A DNA stretch of 64,000 nt from Imbricaverruca yamaguchii (Eukaryota; Arthropoda; Thecostraca; Neoverrucidae). The translations under genes were made by a program, and so were the position numbers. Under the pieces are notes generated by a model. The model had not been told where the DNA came from. It did no database searches and saw only the letters and a program-made list of their open reading frames with translations. The stretch lies in assembly GCA_034440575.1 (NCBI GenBank), contig JAOTOL010001458.1, forward strand, positions 578,501-642,500, read 5' to 3'. Below are positions 45,568 through 57,750 of the stretch, one piece after another (positions within the stretch are counted from its first letter, which is position 1; every line of letters begins with the position of its first letter).

Positions 45568-47156
45568 GTGAGATGTATTGTATTTGTACTTAACATTAGC
45601 GAAATACAACTTGACCATCTTATTGGTGCTGTGTCTACTTGAAACGTTTTATCTCATGACTTCGCTTGGATCGGACTACTGGCCGCAGCATCGTCACTGG
45701 TATGCATAAAGACATAAATATAAACATAAATATACATAAATACAAGTACATACATTTTTAAAGACATAAATGGGTGGCGATGTTTGAAGGTTATCGGTCA
45801 GGCCCAATGCATAGAGAAAATTAGTGATGCCAACTTGATTGGTGTGGCACACCATACAGTGTCCCATGCTAATCTGGAGTCAGAATTTGGTAAGAACAAA
45901 TGAGCTATGGTAGAGCCCAAGCCCGACCAAAAGCATAAGCAACCCCACTCTCCATACATCTACATATGTGAATAGGTTTGTAGTATATACATATACATTT
46001 TAAAATGATTATGTTCATGGCCCCAACGCCAGAATTACAGGCAGCTTTTTAGACCTAAAATGATATGCGATGTGCTTTGGATGATTTTCGCCGTCATTGG
46101 AGTTGGGGCTGACATGCTTCCCCGGTATAGTTTGAGGACTTTACGCTGATAGGAATTGAATGGTAATAATTCACATACAACCGTACATTTCTCCTACGGA
46201 ATTTTGTTGTGCGAGAGCCGATGTTCCTTAACATTGATTAAAACTCGAACTTTCTTTTTTACTTGACGCCTCGGCGGCTCTACGGGTTTTCTCGGCAGCA
46301 AATATCGGCACTTGACGCGTATCGAGCTATGCGATAGCCCCCATAATGCTTGAAAGCTTCATGTAAACATGTAGAAATGGCAGGGTTAGATATGTGTAAA
46401 AACGGTTGAGAATGGCATCAGGAGGCAGCTGATTATTTTCCGGTTAACTTCACACTATTGGAAATGAATTCGCTCAGGTAGAATATCTGATATACAATTT
46501 ACATGATTACAATGGGATAATTGGCCACAAATCCTGCAAACGAGTGCGAAAAAGAGGATTAAAACTTCATGGAAGCTGTTCAAGGTGTCATCAAGGTGCA
46601 GCGCCTTCGATTTTCATTTAGTTAGGAACATTGGAAATTGTCAGCACATTGCACGTAAGCCGTATGACGCAGTTATATTATAAGAAGTTGAGTGACCAAT
46701 TGCCCCATTTAATATTGAGGACAAAGTGACAAGGTAAAATTATTTGGTAATGCTACGAGACTACTCATACAAATTTGGTGATGGCATACTACAGTTCGGA
46801 TACGGTAAAGACGGACATGAAATCCCAAGCCGTTGAACTTACTTTTCTACGATTCACATACATATGAAATGCAATTCTGCCAGTCTTCTCCTGCTCTTCA
46901 ATGTTGTCTCTGCGTCTCCACTTGCTCTTGGATTGGGATCGACTCCAGCCCCGCCTCCTGCTCCTGCTTAACCAGCACGGTATCGTCTCTCGTTCCGCCT
47001 CCTGCCCTGACTGGTCCAGCACCTGCAATGATGCAAGACTTTAGCAACCACAGCAAACTATATGTTCCGTGGCCTCCGAACTCACTTTGGAGCTGCACCC
47101 ATGCATGAACTGCATGGCTGCGTTTGATGATACAGTTCATTTTGTCTTCCTTCCAG
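45568..47156 (+). other. Intron 13
   Basis: A short ATAAACATAAATA / GACATAAA stretch at about 45703-45770 resembles the LINE tail with no LINE body beside it. Nothing else is recognised. Confidence 0.6.
45703..45770. repeat. ACATAAATA-rich microsatellite, LINE-tail-like
   Basis: Units such as GACATAAA, AACATAAATA and ACATACAT. It may be a tail left by a fully truncated LINE insertion. Confidence 0.5.
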
Positions 47157-47319
47157 AACTGGGCTCATGAAGGATGAAGAAGTGTTTCGGGCGGACACAG
47201 TGACCTCGATGGGTCAGTTGATTGGCATTGTGTTGGCGTGTGACCTTGCCACAGCTCAGCGAGCCGCCAGAAAGGTCAAGGTCACATATGAGGACCTGCC
47301 ACACATCATAACGATTGAG
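47157..47319 (+). CDS. Xdh: XDH exon 14 (residues 655-709), Moco domain
   Basis: Acceptor TCCTTCCAG, donor GTGTGT, phase 0. Encodes [54 protein letters not shown], matching DE.VFA.D.V...GH.IGAV.A......RAA..V.ITYE.LP.IITIE. Confidence 0.97.
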
Positions 47320-50300
47320 GTGTGTGGAAGCGACATTATAACACACAGGTACGCTTTACAACATGCGTGAATCATGACGCACGCCATGGTCACGATGGCT
47401 ACATAATCCAAGGTTACAGCCATTCCAGATATGACAACTGTACGGTGCATGCTAATACTTGAAGCCACAACGTGTGGCAGGCTTCGACGCTAAGACATAC
47501 ATAGGTGTATACTAATCGGTTCTCCAATTACGTATAACTACTCTGTTTTGAACAGCTAATATTCTGTGGGACGATTTAAACAATATTGTTATCGTGATAT
47601 ACTCTTAGATTTCAAGGACGTGCCATTTTAGTGCAAACCTTCAGACATGAGCGATCATTTTGGGGAAAGCGTAGCGTCGAGGCCTCCTAAATCCGCCAGT
47701 GCCGATACCTATATAATTAATATCGAAGTAGGTATGCACGCATACTACAGCCACTGGTTTATGGCTGCATGCTCCCCGGTCGAACGTTTTGGAACAATGC
47801 GCGATGGTCGCGCCAGGCAAGGTCTACCGGCGACTGCTGTGGACAGTGTCTGTGGACAGTGACTGTGGACAGTGTCTGTGGACATTGTCTGTGGACAGTG
47901 TCTGTGGACAGTGTCTGTGGACAGTGTCTGTGGACAGTGTCTGTGGACGGGTATGTGGACCGTGTCTGTGGACAGTGTCTGTGGACAGTGTCTGTGGACA
48001 GTGTCTGTGGACAGTGTCTGTGGACAGTGTCTGTGGACAGTGTCTGTGGACAGTGTCTGTGGACAGTGTCTGTGGACAGTGTCTGTGGACGGGTATGTGG
48101 ACCGTGTATGTGGACAGTGTCTGTGGGCAGTGTCTGTGGACAGTGTCTGTGGACAGTGTCTGTGGACAGTGTCTGTGGACAGTGTCTGTGGACAGTGTCT
48201 GTGGACAGTGTCTGTGGACAGTGTCTGTGGACAGTGTCTGTGGACAGTGTCTGTGGACAGTGTCTGTGGACAGTGTCTGTGGACAGTGTCTGTGGACAGT
48301 GTTGTGGACAGTGTCTGTGGACAGTGTCTGTGGACAGTGTCTGGGACAGTGTCTGTGGACAGTGTCTGTGGACAGTGTCTGTGGACAGTGTCTGTGGACA
48401 GTGTCTGTGGACAGTGTCTGTGGACAGTGTCTGTGGACAGTGTCTGTGGACAGTGTCTGTGGACAGTGTCTGTGGACAGTGTTGTGGACGTTCTGTGGAC
48501 AGTGTCTGTGGACAGTGTCTGTGGACAGTGTGTGGACAGTGTCTGTGGACAGTGTCTGTGGACAGTGTCTGTGGACAGTGTCTGTGGACAGTGTCTGTGG
48601 ACAGTGTCTGTGGACAGTGTCTGTGGACAGTGTCTGTGGACAGTGTCTGTGGACAGTGTCTGTGGACAGTGTCTGTGGACAGTGTCTGTGGACAGTGTCT
48701 GTGGACAGTGTCTGTGGAAGTGTCTGTGGAAGTGTCTGTGGACAGTGTGGGTGCTGTGGACAGTGTCTGTGGACAGTGTTGTGGAAGTGTCTGTGGACAG
48801 TGTCTGTGGACAGTGTCTGTGGACAGTGTCTGTGGACAGTGTCTGTGGACAGTGTTGTGGACGTGTTGTGGACAGTGTTGTGGACAGTGTCGTGGACAGT
48901 GTCTGTGGACAGTGTTGTGACAGTGCTGTGGACAGTGTCTGTGGACAGTGTCTGTGGACGTTGTGGAGTGTCTGGGACGGCTGTGGACGTGTCTGTGGAC
49001 AGTGTCTGTGGACAGTGTCTGTGGACAGTGTCTGTGGACAGTGTTGTGGCAGTGTCTGTGGACAGTGTCTGTGGACAGTGTCTGTGGACAGTGTTGTGGA
49101 CGGTGTGTTGTGGACAGTGTCTGTGGACAGTGTCTGTGGACGTGTCTGTGGACGTGTCTGTGGAGTGTCTGTGGACAGTGTCTGTGGCAGGTGTGTTGTG
49201 GGGGTGGGGTGGTGTCTGTGGACAGTGTCTGTGGAAGTGTTGTGGACAGTGTCTGTGGACAGTGTCTGTGGACAGTGTCTGTGGACAGTGTTGTGGACAG
49301 TGTCTGTGGACAGTGTCTGTGGACAGTGTCTGTGGACAGTGTCTGTGGACAGTGTCTGTGGACAGTGTCTGTGGACAGTGTCTGTGGACAGTGTCTGTGG
49401 ACAGTGTCTGTGGACAGTGTCTGTGGACAGTGTCTGTGGACAGTGTCTGTGGACAGTGTCTGTGGACAGTGTCTGTGGACAGTGTCTGTGGACAGTGTCT
49501 GTGGACAGTGTCTGTGGACAGTGTCTGTGGACAGTGTCTGTGGACAGTGTCTGTGGACAGTGTCTGTGGACAGTGTCTGTGGACAGTGTCTGTGGACAGT
49601 GTCTGTGGACAGTGTCTGTGGACAGTGTCTGTGGACAGTGTCTGTGGACAGTGTCTGTGGACAGTGTCTGTGGACAGTGTCTGTGGACAGTGTCTGTGGA
49701 CAGTGTCTGTGGACAGTGTCTGTGGACAGTGTCTGTGGACAGTGTCTGTGGACAGTGTCTGTGGACAGTGTCTGTGGACAGTGTCTGTGGACAGTGTCTG
49801 TGGACAGTGTCTGTGGACAGTGTCTGTGGACAGTGTCTGTGACTGTGGACAGTGTCTGTGGACAGTGTCTGTGGACAGTGTCTGTGGACAGTGTCTGTGG
49901 ACAGTGTCTGTGGACAGTGTCTGTGGACAGTGTCTGTGGACAGTGTCTGTGGACAGTGTCTGTGGACAGTGTCTGTGGACAGTGTCTGTGGACAGTGTCT
50001 GTGGACAGTGTCTGTGGACAGTGTCTGTGGACAGTGTCTGTGGACAGTGTCTGTGGACAGTGTCTGTGGACAGTGTCTGTGGACAGTGTCTGTGGACAGT
50101 GTCTGTGGACAGTGTCTGTGGACAGTGTCTGTGGACAGTGTCTGTGGACAGTGTCTGTGGACAGTGTCTGTGGACAGTGTCTGTGGACAGTGTCTGTGGA
50201 CAGTGTCTGTGGACAGTGTCTGTGGACAGTGTCTGTGGACAGTGTCTGTGGACAGTGTCTGTGGACAGTGTCTGTGGACAGTGTCTGTGGACAGTGTCTG

Positions 50301-51201
50301 TGGACAGTGTCTGTGGACAGTGTCTGTGGACAGTGTCTGTGGACAGTGTCTGTGGACAGTGTCTGTGGACAGTGTCTGTGGACAGTGTCTGTGGACAGTG
50401 TCTGTGGACAGTGTCTGTGGACAGTGTCTGTGGACAGTGTCTGTGGACAGTGTCTGTGGACAGTGTTTGTGGACAGTGTCTGTGGACAGTGTCTGTGGAC
50501 AGTGTCTGTGGACAGTGTCTGTGGATAGTGTCTGTGGACCGTGCCTGTGGACGGGTATGTGGACCGTGTATGTGGACTGTCTGTGGACTGTGCATGTGGA
50601 CAGTGTTTGTGGACCGTATGTGTGGACCGTGACTGTGGACAGATTCTGCAGATCGTGTCTGTAGACTGTGTCAGTGGACCGATTCTGTGGACCGCTCCAA
50701 GAAGTGCGGTTGTCCCGACGAAATCGGACCTCAGTAAAGTGAGTTAACATGTGGGAGAGGTCCATTGTTTGTAGGGATGCCGGGGTAATTCTCCCCTGTG
50801 CTCCCCTGTGCTCCCCCTACACCATTGGTTGGTGTTCGCGCCAATTACTGACTTGTACGGTTCGCTAAGGTGAAAGAGGTACCCGCAAATGCTATATTTT
50901 TGTTTGCGTGGGAACGAGGTCTGCTCGAGTACTCTGTCTCTGTGGCAACATTGCTGTACGCTCAAACCAATGTTGCCACATCTTGGAAAATTTCACAAGA
51001 TCTCAAGACATTTCCTCAAATGTTGAGATTGCGGGATTTCCATCCAAATGTGCGAATTTTGTGATCTCTGTCAAGCAACTTGTCTTTTAAGATGTATGTA
51101 TAGAAAGCGAAGAGCGGCACTGGTCGTTCAATAGTGGATCACACTGACGCTTGTGAATGATGTAGCCCAACTGCTGCTGACAAGACCTGACCTTCTGTCA
51201 G
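47320..51201 (+). other. Intron 14
   Basis: About 500 bp of unremarkable sequence, then the 13-bp array (47838-50700), then about 500 bp with nothing recognised before exon 15. Confidence 0.8.
47838..50700. repeat. 13-bp satellite, ~220 units
   Basis: The unit is CAGTGTCTGTGGA. It is nearly perfect at about 48120-48290 and 49260-50520, degenerate with deletions at 48480-49260, and diverges at both edges (GTATGTGGACCGTGT). Each unit junction contains CTGTGGACAG, a self-complementary 4-bp dyad with a 2-base loop. The 947-residue + frame and 1006-residue - frame through it are artefacts of a stop-free unit whose period is not a multiple of three. Confidence 0.98.
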
Positions 51202-51420
51202 GACGCCCTGCGGGAAGATTCCTTCTTCCCACACGAGGAACGTCTCGAGCACGGCGACGTGGAGGCAGCCATCGCGAGCTCCGACCACATCGTCGAGGGC
51301 GACGTGCGCATGGGAGGCCAGGAGCACTTCTACCTGGAGACGTTCGGCTGTCTCGTTATCCCCGGCGAAGATGACGAGCTGCTGGTTCACTCCTGCACCC
51401 AAGCTCTCACTCATACGCAG
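51202..51420 (+). CDS. Xdh: XDH exon 15 (residues 710-782), Moco domain
   Basis: Acceptor CTTCTGTCAG, donor GTGCGT, phase 0. Encodes DALREDSFFPHEERLEHGDV, GGQEHFYLET, and HSCTQALTHTQ. Q776 aligns with bovine Q767, which contacts the molybdenum centre. Confidence 0.97.
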
Positions 51421-54212
51421 GTGCGTCGCTGCCTGGAGTGTGATCCGTCTCAGCAAAGGCTCTTTCTGAGACCAGATGCAAAATGTTGGCTGTCTAGCCA
51501 TATAAAGACATAAAGACATGAAGACATAAAAGATTAGTGCAACTATGAGCCACCAGGGCCCTTCTTGGTTGCACTCTGTACACTGAACCAGCTGCCCACC
51601 AAATCTGTCAATCAGCCGTCCCTGTAATACTGAAAAGCAAGCCCTCTATTCTTATAATCATTGTCTATGCTCTTTTTAAAGGTGTTCAATGTGCTGCTAC
51701 TGACAATGTTTTCTGGCAGCTGGTTCCAGTGTTCTACTACCCTCTTGGTGAAGAAAGTCTGCCTTAACCTTGTTCTGCTGTGGTTAATTTTAATTTTGAA
51801 TTTATAACCCCTAATTGCATCATTTCTGTTCAATTAAAACATTTCCCCAAGATATCTCCTCTCCAGACCATGGACAAATTTAAAGACCTCCATGAGATCT
51901 CCTCTCAGCCTTCTATATCTAAGTGAAAACATATTCAATATTTATTCAATCTTTCCTCGTATGCTAGGTTGCTTATGCCATTAACCATTTTTTTGTAGCC
52001 CTCTTTTGTACTCTCTCTAAAAGCGAACGATCTTTTTCATAGCTAGGAGACCAAGCCTGGATGCAGTATTCCAAATGTGGCCTGACATATGCACAGTAAA
52101 GCTTCCTGATCACTTCCTCACTTCTGTATGCTACATTCCTATTTATTGCCCAGAGCATTCTCAGTGCCTTCTTCCTGGCTTCCTTGGTCTGTTCTGATGC
52201 CCCCAGCTTTGTGTTTAGAATAACACCTAAATCCTTCTCCTGTTGAGTCACTGATAGCACTTGATCACCCATCAAGTATGGAGCCTTCATATGCTGCTTA
52301 TCTACATGCATGATTTTGCAATTATCAAAATTAAATTTCATTTGCCATTCTTCGGACCACTTCACAAGTTCATCTAAGACTTTTTGCTGCGGGATATGCT
52401 CATCTTGACCTGTTATTGCCCTAAAGATCTTCAAATCATCCGCGAATTTCAAAACTTTACTGCTTAGGCCACTTTCAATGTTATTTACAAAGATAATGAA
52501 CAGTAGTGGCCCCAGTACTGACCCCTGGGGGACTCCACTAAGAACATTTTGCCATGATGACTTTGTACCATTTAGCATCACTCTTTGCTGTCTATCTGAA
52601 AGCCACAACTCTCTCCATTTTAAGATGCTACCTGCAATACCATGGGACTGAAGCTGTATCATTAACCGTTTATGGGGTACCTTGTCAAAGGCCTTACTAA
52701 AGTCAAGATATGCTACATCAACCTGATTTCCCTGATCAAATTGTTCTGTGGCGAAGTTAAAAAAGTCCAAGAGGTTTGTGAGACACGATCGTCCTTTTCT
52801 AAACCCATGTTGAGTATCTTGAATCAATCTGCTACCTTCCACATAACTAACTATTCTATCCTTGATAATTAATTCGAGTACCTTCCAAACTAGGGATGTG
52901 AGACTTACTGGCCTATAGTTTTCAACTTTCCCTCTTTCTCCTTTCTTGAAAGTAGGAACTACATTTGCCCTTTTCCAATCGGTTGGAATTTCATTTTGTG
53001 AAACTGATCTACAGAATATTATACTAAGTGGAAATGCCAGTTCCTTTTCAGTTTATCGCAACACCCTGGCATAAATATCATCAGGTCCTGCTGCCTTGTT
53101 TGGCTTTATTTTCCTGATATGATTGTAAATGACATCACTATCAACGAAATCAACATCACTTGTCAAATCCCATGTCACTGAACTATGGTTTACGGTCGGC
53201 AGATTGGTCATATCTTCCAATGTAAACACTGATTTAAACTGCTTGCTCAGCTCCTCAACCATCTCACTATCCTCACCCAATGTAGTCCCGTTTACTTCCA
53301 GTGGACCAATTGTGTTAGAAACTTTACTCAGCTTGTAGATACTAAATAACTTTTTACTCTCCCCATTACAGTTTCTAGCTAAATCCAGTTCTTTTGCTCG
53401 CTTTGCTGCTCCTGGTTTTTGCTTGACATTGTCACTAGCTTTTCGATACGCCTTTAGATTAACGACATTTGAGGCTTCTTTAAGGACTCTAAATGCAGTT
53501 TTCTTAGCCTTAATTGCTTGCGCTGATGGTATGACAAGCGCGGATGGTATGACTTGGTAGGTTTTCCACAGTGCCGACGACAGGTTGTTTGCTTGTTTAT
53601 TTGTAACCACATGATTTGACTTACGTATAAATGCGCAACAGTTCAAAGTACTGTCACCGACTTTTATGGAGTAGGAAGCCGCACAGTCAGGCAGGGGCAT
53701 CATTTTCAACTGCTGCGATCCGTTTTGAGCTAGGAGACAGTCCAACGACGATGGGCTAGTTTGCTGGCTTCACCCGAAGTGGCTCCCCGTGAACTTCAGA
53801 CCTGGTGCAGCCGGGAATGATTACACCTTCCTGCCTGGCAATCATGGCAGTATGAAGCTTGGCACGAGCCATCGAGAATGGCACGCGAATGGCTGACTTT
53901 TCATTCGTCTGGCTTATCTGGCACCTAAGTCACCAACATGCATGACCCGTTGGTGGTAACCTGTGCGCCAACCAAAAGCGAACACGTCAAAACTCTTGAA
54001 ACTAATTTAACGAATTCGTCGCGGTCGGGTGTGATCCATACAATCCTCGTTCACACAATATGCGTTGAGAAAGTGTATTTTCGGAAGATGCATTTTGTAA
54101 GATGCCGACCACATCCTTGGCTTAATTAAATCACTGGTGCTGATCGCACCGGACTGTTTCTCACCGGACAGCTACACACTCGTACCAATCAGATGTCAAA
54201 CGTCTGTCTCAG
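51421..54212 (+). other. Intron 15
   Basis: Mostly filled by LINE copy 2, whose 3' tail lies only about 80 bp from the exon 15 donor. Bases 53760-54212 show nothing recognised. Confidence 0.8.
51502..53745 (-). mobile_element. CR1/Jockey-type LINE copy 2, reverse transcriptase (defective)
   Basis: Closely related to copy 1 but longer at the 5' side. It reads from a region between endonuclease and RT (KKLFSIYKLSKVSN) into IRKIKPNKAAGPDDIYARV, NYRPVSLTSLV, QHGFRKGRSCLTNLLDFF, YLDFSKAFDKVPHKRL, GVPQGSVLGPLLF and FADDLKIF. Here the FADD catalytic box is intact. A single in-frame TAA lies near 53055 and a frameshift occurs near 51975, after RVQKRATK. The 3' end is a GACATAAA tail at 51502-51532. 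5' truncated, so dead but younger-looking than copy 1. Confidence 0.94.
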
Positions 54213-54346
54213 ATACTGATAGCAGAGGCGCTGGAGATACCCGCCAATCGTGTGGTCTGCAAGACGAAGCGGATCGGTGGAGGTTTTGGCGGGAAAGAGA
54301 CCCGCACCAGCCTGCTGACAACCGCGGTTGCTGTGGCCTCCACCAG
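54213..54346 (+). CDS. Xdh: XDH exon 16 (residues 783-827), Moco site with E811
   Basis: Acceptor TCTGTCTCAG, donor GTGTGG, phase 2. Encodes ILIAEALEIPANRVVCKTKR, IGGGFGGKETRTSLLTTAVA. F807 (bovine F798) and E811 (bovine E802, purine binding) are present. In aldehyde oxidases the Glu after GGK is usually Val, so this supports XDH. Confidence 0.97.
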
Positions 54347-55279
54347 GTGTGGACATGATATGCAGTCGCTGACAATATGGCACAAGGATGATAGAAGGAA
54401 TGCTAGAAGGAAGGAGAGATGAATGATAGAAGATTGCATAACCCCAGCACTCTCATATATCACAATATCGGCAATTAGTGGACTAATTGTCCAACGACGA
54501 TCAAGACGAAACGGTATATTTAGATTCCGTCCCCATTTTCACGAACATATCGAATGTTTGTGTGGGATAGGGGTGGAGAGAAGTCGTGTCGTCCCGTGAA
54601 TAGGATGCGGTGCTGCAGTACAGTACGTTGGCTTTCTGGAGGCCGCCAGACCAGGATGACCGGGGAGCTCCACACTTGCTGGCGATGTGCCAGAGTGGGC
54701 GGTCCCTGCTGTCCTGATTGACTGCTTGCTCCCAGCTCGTTGATGGCCGGGGAGCTCCACACTATTGCTGGCGATGTGCCAGAGTGGGCGGTCCCTGCTG
54801 TCCTGATTGACTGCTTGCTCTCAGCTCGTTGATGGCCGGGGAGCTCCACACTATTGCTGGCGATGTGCCAGAGTGGGCGGTCCCTGCTGTCCTGATTGAC
54901 TGCCTGCTCCCAGCTCGTTGATGGCCGGGGAGCTCCACCCTATTGCTGGCGATGTGCCAGAGTGGCGGTCCCTGCTGTCCTGATTGACTGCCTGCTCCCA
55001 GCTCGTTGATGGCCGGGGAGCTCCACCCTATTGCTGGCGATGTGTCAGAGTGGGAGGTCCCTGCTGTCCTGATTGACTGCTTGCTCGTTGATGGCCGGGG
55101 TGCTCCACACTATTGCTGGCGATGTGCCAGAGTGGGAGGTCCCTGCTGTCCTGATTGACTGCCTGCTCCCAGCTCGTTGATGACCGGGGAGCTCCACACT
55201 ATTGCTGGCGATGTGCCAGAGTGGGCGGTCCATGCTGGCCAGACTGACCGCCTCACGCTTGCTCTCCGCTCGCCGGCAG
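54347..55279 (+). other. Intron 16
   Basis: About 300 bp with nothing recognised, then the 89-bp array that runs up to the exon 17 acceptor. Confidence 0.75.
54650..55270. repeat. 89-bp array ending at the exon 17 acceptor, ~7 units
   Basis: The unit contains GATGGCCGGGGAGCTCCACA, CTATTGCTGGCGATGTGCCA, GAGTGGGCGGTCCCTGCTGT, CCTGATTGACTGCCTGCTCC, CAGCTCGTT. The last unit grades into the polypyrimidine/acceptor region GACTGACCGCCTCACGCTTG, CTCTCCGCTCGCCGGCAG. One unit is shortened near 55085. Confidence 0.92.
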
Positions 55280-55454
55280 GTGCGGCCGTCCGGTGCGCGC
55301 CATCCTCGACAGGGACGAAGACATGGCCGCCACGGGCACGCGGCACCCGTTCCTCGGCCGGTACCGCGTCGGCGTGACAGCTGACGGCCGCATCAACGGA
55401 GCCGACGTGCAACTCTTCTCCAACGGCGGGTTCAGCGTCGACCTGTCGTACGGG
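55280..55454 (+). CDS. Xdh: XDH exon 17 (residues 827-885), Moco domain
   Basis: Acceptor GCTCGCCGGCAG, donor GTGCGG, phase 0. Encodes RCGRPVRAILDRDEDMAATG, TRHPFLGRYRVGVTADGRIN, GADVQLFSNGGFSVDLSYG, matching GRPVRCMLDRDEDML.TGGRHPFL.RYKVG of XDH. The donor lies inside GGGGTGCGG, and GGG/GTGCGG keeps frame with exon 18. Confidence 0.95.
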
Positions 55455-55628
55455 GTGCGGTTCTGGCGAGTGCGCCTTCCACACGTGCATGTTTTGTGCG
55501 GCGACGTCGATGACGTTTGGACACGTGCTTTGCTGATGTGTGGCTGAGTCGGTTGGCTGGTGGATGGTTGCTCGCTGGTGGTTGGTTGGTGGGCCGGCGG
55601 CTGGTGGCAGCAGCGACTGTGTCGTCAG
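55455..55628 (+). other. Intron 17 (174 bp)
   Basis: A short intron. Its 3' half is GGTTGG/TGGTGG-rich and ends in GTGTCGTCAG. Confidence 0.85.
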
Positions 55629-55820
55629 GTGATGGCGCGAGCCGTCTGTTCCTGTGACAACGCCTACCTGCTGCCCACCTACCGGGTGACGGGCAAGGTG
55701 TGCCGCACCAACACGCCCAGCAACACGGCCTTCCGCGGCTTCGGAGGTCCTCAAGGATCCATGCTGCCAGAGCAGATGCTGGACGAAATAGCCACACAGC
55801 TGCAGTTAGATCCCGTCGAG
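55629..55820 (+). CDS. Xdh: XDH exon 18 (residues 886-949), Moco site with R889 and F923
   Basis: Acceptor TGTCGTCAG, donor GTAAGA, phase 0. Encodes VMARAVCSCDNAYLLPTYRV, VCRTNTPSNTAFRGFGGPQG. R889 (bovine R880, transition-state stabilisation), R921 (R912) and F923 (F914, stacks on purine) are all present. Confidence 0.97.
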
Positions 55821-55969
55821 GTAAGAGTTCACGTCATCCTGGACTCTGTCTCCGTGTCCCCGTTTCCCAGTTTCTCTTCGTCTTTCATTACGTCGCCGTC
55901 TCCCCGTCTTTCGTCATCTCCCTCACCGACTTTCTCAGTCCTGTGCATGCTTGCTTCAGCGAGAGAATG

Positions 55970-55973
55970 TATA

Positions 55974-56008
<35 letters not shown>

Positions 56009-56048
56009 AAGAGAGAGAGAGAGTGAGTGAGTGAGTGAGTGAGTGAGA

Positions 56049-56099
<51 letters not shown>

Positions 56100-56207
56100 T
56101 TGAAGGGGGAGAGATGAAAATATAGACAGATTGAGATAGAGATAGAAATAGAGAAAGAGTTAGAGATAGAGATAGGGATAGAGATAGAGAGATAGAGAAA
56201 GAGAAAG

Positions 56208-56210
<3 letters not shown>
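55970..56210. repeat. (GA)n/(GATA)-like purine-rich microsatellite
   Basis: GAGAGA with GAAAGA, GAGT and GATAGA interruptions. Confidence 0.93.

Positions 56211-56269
<59 letters not shown>
56211..56269. repeat. (TA)n microsatellite
   Basis: About 58 bases of alternating T and A directly after the GA tract. Confidence 0.95.
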
Positions 56270-56271
<2 letters not shown>

Positions 56272-56645
56272 GTCTAGTTTGTTAAAACTAACGTCCATGG
56301 TATTGTGTCGAGTTGTCATTCCACAAATCTTCAATAAAAGCTTCCTGCCTCTCATTAGTTTGAAATCTGTATATGCTTCCAATGGCGTAGTGATGTGAAC
56401 GCCGTTCCAAGGGATGTCCCAAGCGCAAATTCCCAGATGGAGAAGAGTTATATGCTTTGCTGTGTTGGGTAGATATCGTGTGTTCTATTTCAACATTGAT
56501 GTATTTGTCTTCATCCTGGGGTAGGACTTCCCAACATGGAGCCAGTAGAATGTCCATAGGTATACACACAGACCACACATGCGTGGCAAAGTAGAGTGCA
56601 TGTGTCAAACCATGTGACGGTGAGTCGATGGCTTTTGTCGTACAG

Positions 56646-56791
56646 GTGCGGCGGCTCAATTTTTACGTGGAGGGTGGCCGGAGCCTGACTCGACAGCCCA
56701 TCATCCAGTGTACACTGCACCGCTGCCTGGAAGAATGTCTGCGCAGGGCCGACTATCGTCGTGCTAAGAATGAAGTCCAACAGTTCAACAG
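56646..56791 (+). CDS. Xdh: XDH exon 19 (residues 950-998), Moco domain
   Basis: Acceptor TTGTCGTACAG, donor GTCAGT, phase 2. Encodes VRRLNFYVEGGRSLTRQPII, then CLEECLRRADYRRAKNEVQQ FN, matching VR..N.Y.EGD.T.FNQ and CWEECL..S.Y..RK.EV..FN of XDH. Confidence 0.96.
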
Positions 56792-57524
56792 GTCAGTTCA
56801 GGTCGACGGATCGTGGTAAAGTGCAGTCGTGCTGTCATTGCAGATGGCATCGAAGCAGTTCTGTGGTTTTAGGCATTTCGGCATTCGTTGCTCACAAAAT
56901 GGTTTCGAAGCTGAATGGCAGTCTACTTTGTTTGCGTGTGTGATGTATTATCCCAAGTGTTTTCTTGTTGACCGTTGGAAAACCCAATTCCTGTATAGGA
57001 ATGAGACCCCACCCCCTCAAGGCCTTCTCGCGCCAGTGCGGAACCGCGTGTCTTGGAACTCTAAAGCATCCTAATCGTCTTCAAACCCTACCAAAAGGAC
57101 TAAGCCCGAGTGTTATCACGTGCGGTTCCTAGGCAGGGATATGAGGAGGCGTGTTTTGTCTGTACCGTTTATGTCAGTCGTGCCTTATATGTTGGGAATC
57201 ACGACGGGCGAGACGGTGCGGCACGATTGATGGCTGCTAGTCTGGCATCTAGGCAGCTTGTGCTTGGTGATATAACGTATCTTAGACTCAGAGGCGTGTT
57301 CAGGGTAAACATTGGAGAATATTTTCATGTATACATGCATCAACTTGAAGCACGTGAGCTACACTGAGGTGTGATCAATCAAGATCGGAGAGCACTGAAG
57401 TTGAATTTTCTGGCCGAACTTGTTCATTCTACGGATACCTTTTGTGCCACTCATATGCGTGCTATCGTCGTCAAATTCGGCGCCAGGAAACATCCGATTC
57501 CTCACGTCGTATCTATTCTTTATT

Positions 57525-57713
57525 TCCATCTCCATCTCCATCTCCATTTCTATCTTCATCTCTCCATACCTCTTTCTCTTTACTCTATCTCTATGTTTTT
57601 TTTCTTTGTTACCATCGTTATCTGCATCTGTCTATATTTTCCTCTCTCCCCCTTCAACTTTCTCTCTCTTTCTTTCTCTCTCTCCCTCTCTCACTCACTC
57701 TCTCACACACTCA

Positions 57714-57750
<37 letters not shown>

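Larger units (their letters stand above)
55821..56645 (+). other. Intron 18
   Basis: Mostly microsatellite (GA then TA). Bases 56280-56645 show nothing recognised. Confidence 0.8.

Noticed and set aside
47745..50765. Very long open frames (about 1000 residues, both strands)
   Set aside because: They translate the 13-bp satellite exactly, occur in several frames on both strands and have no non-repeat domain.
54213..54346. Aldehyde oxidase instead of xanthine dehydrogenase
   Set aside because: E811 and R889, the purine-binding Glu and Arg, are conserved; aldehyde oxidases usually replace them.
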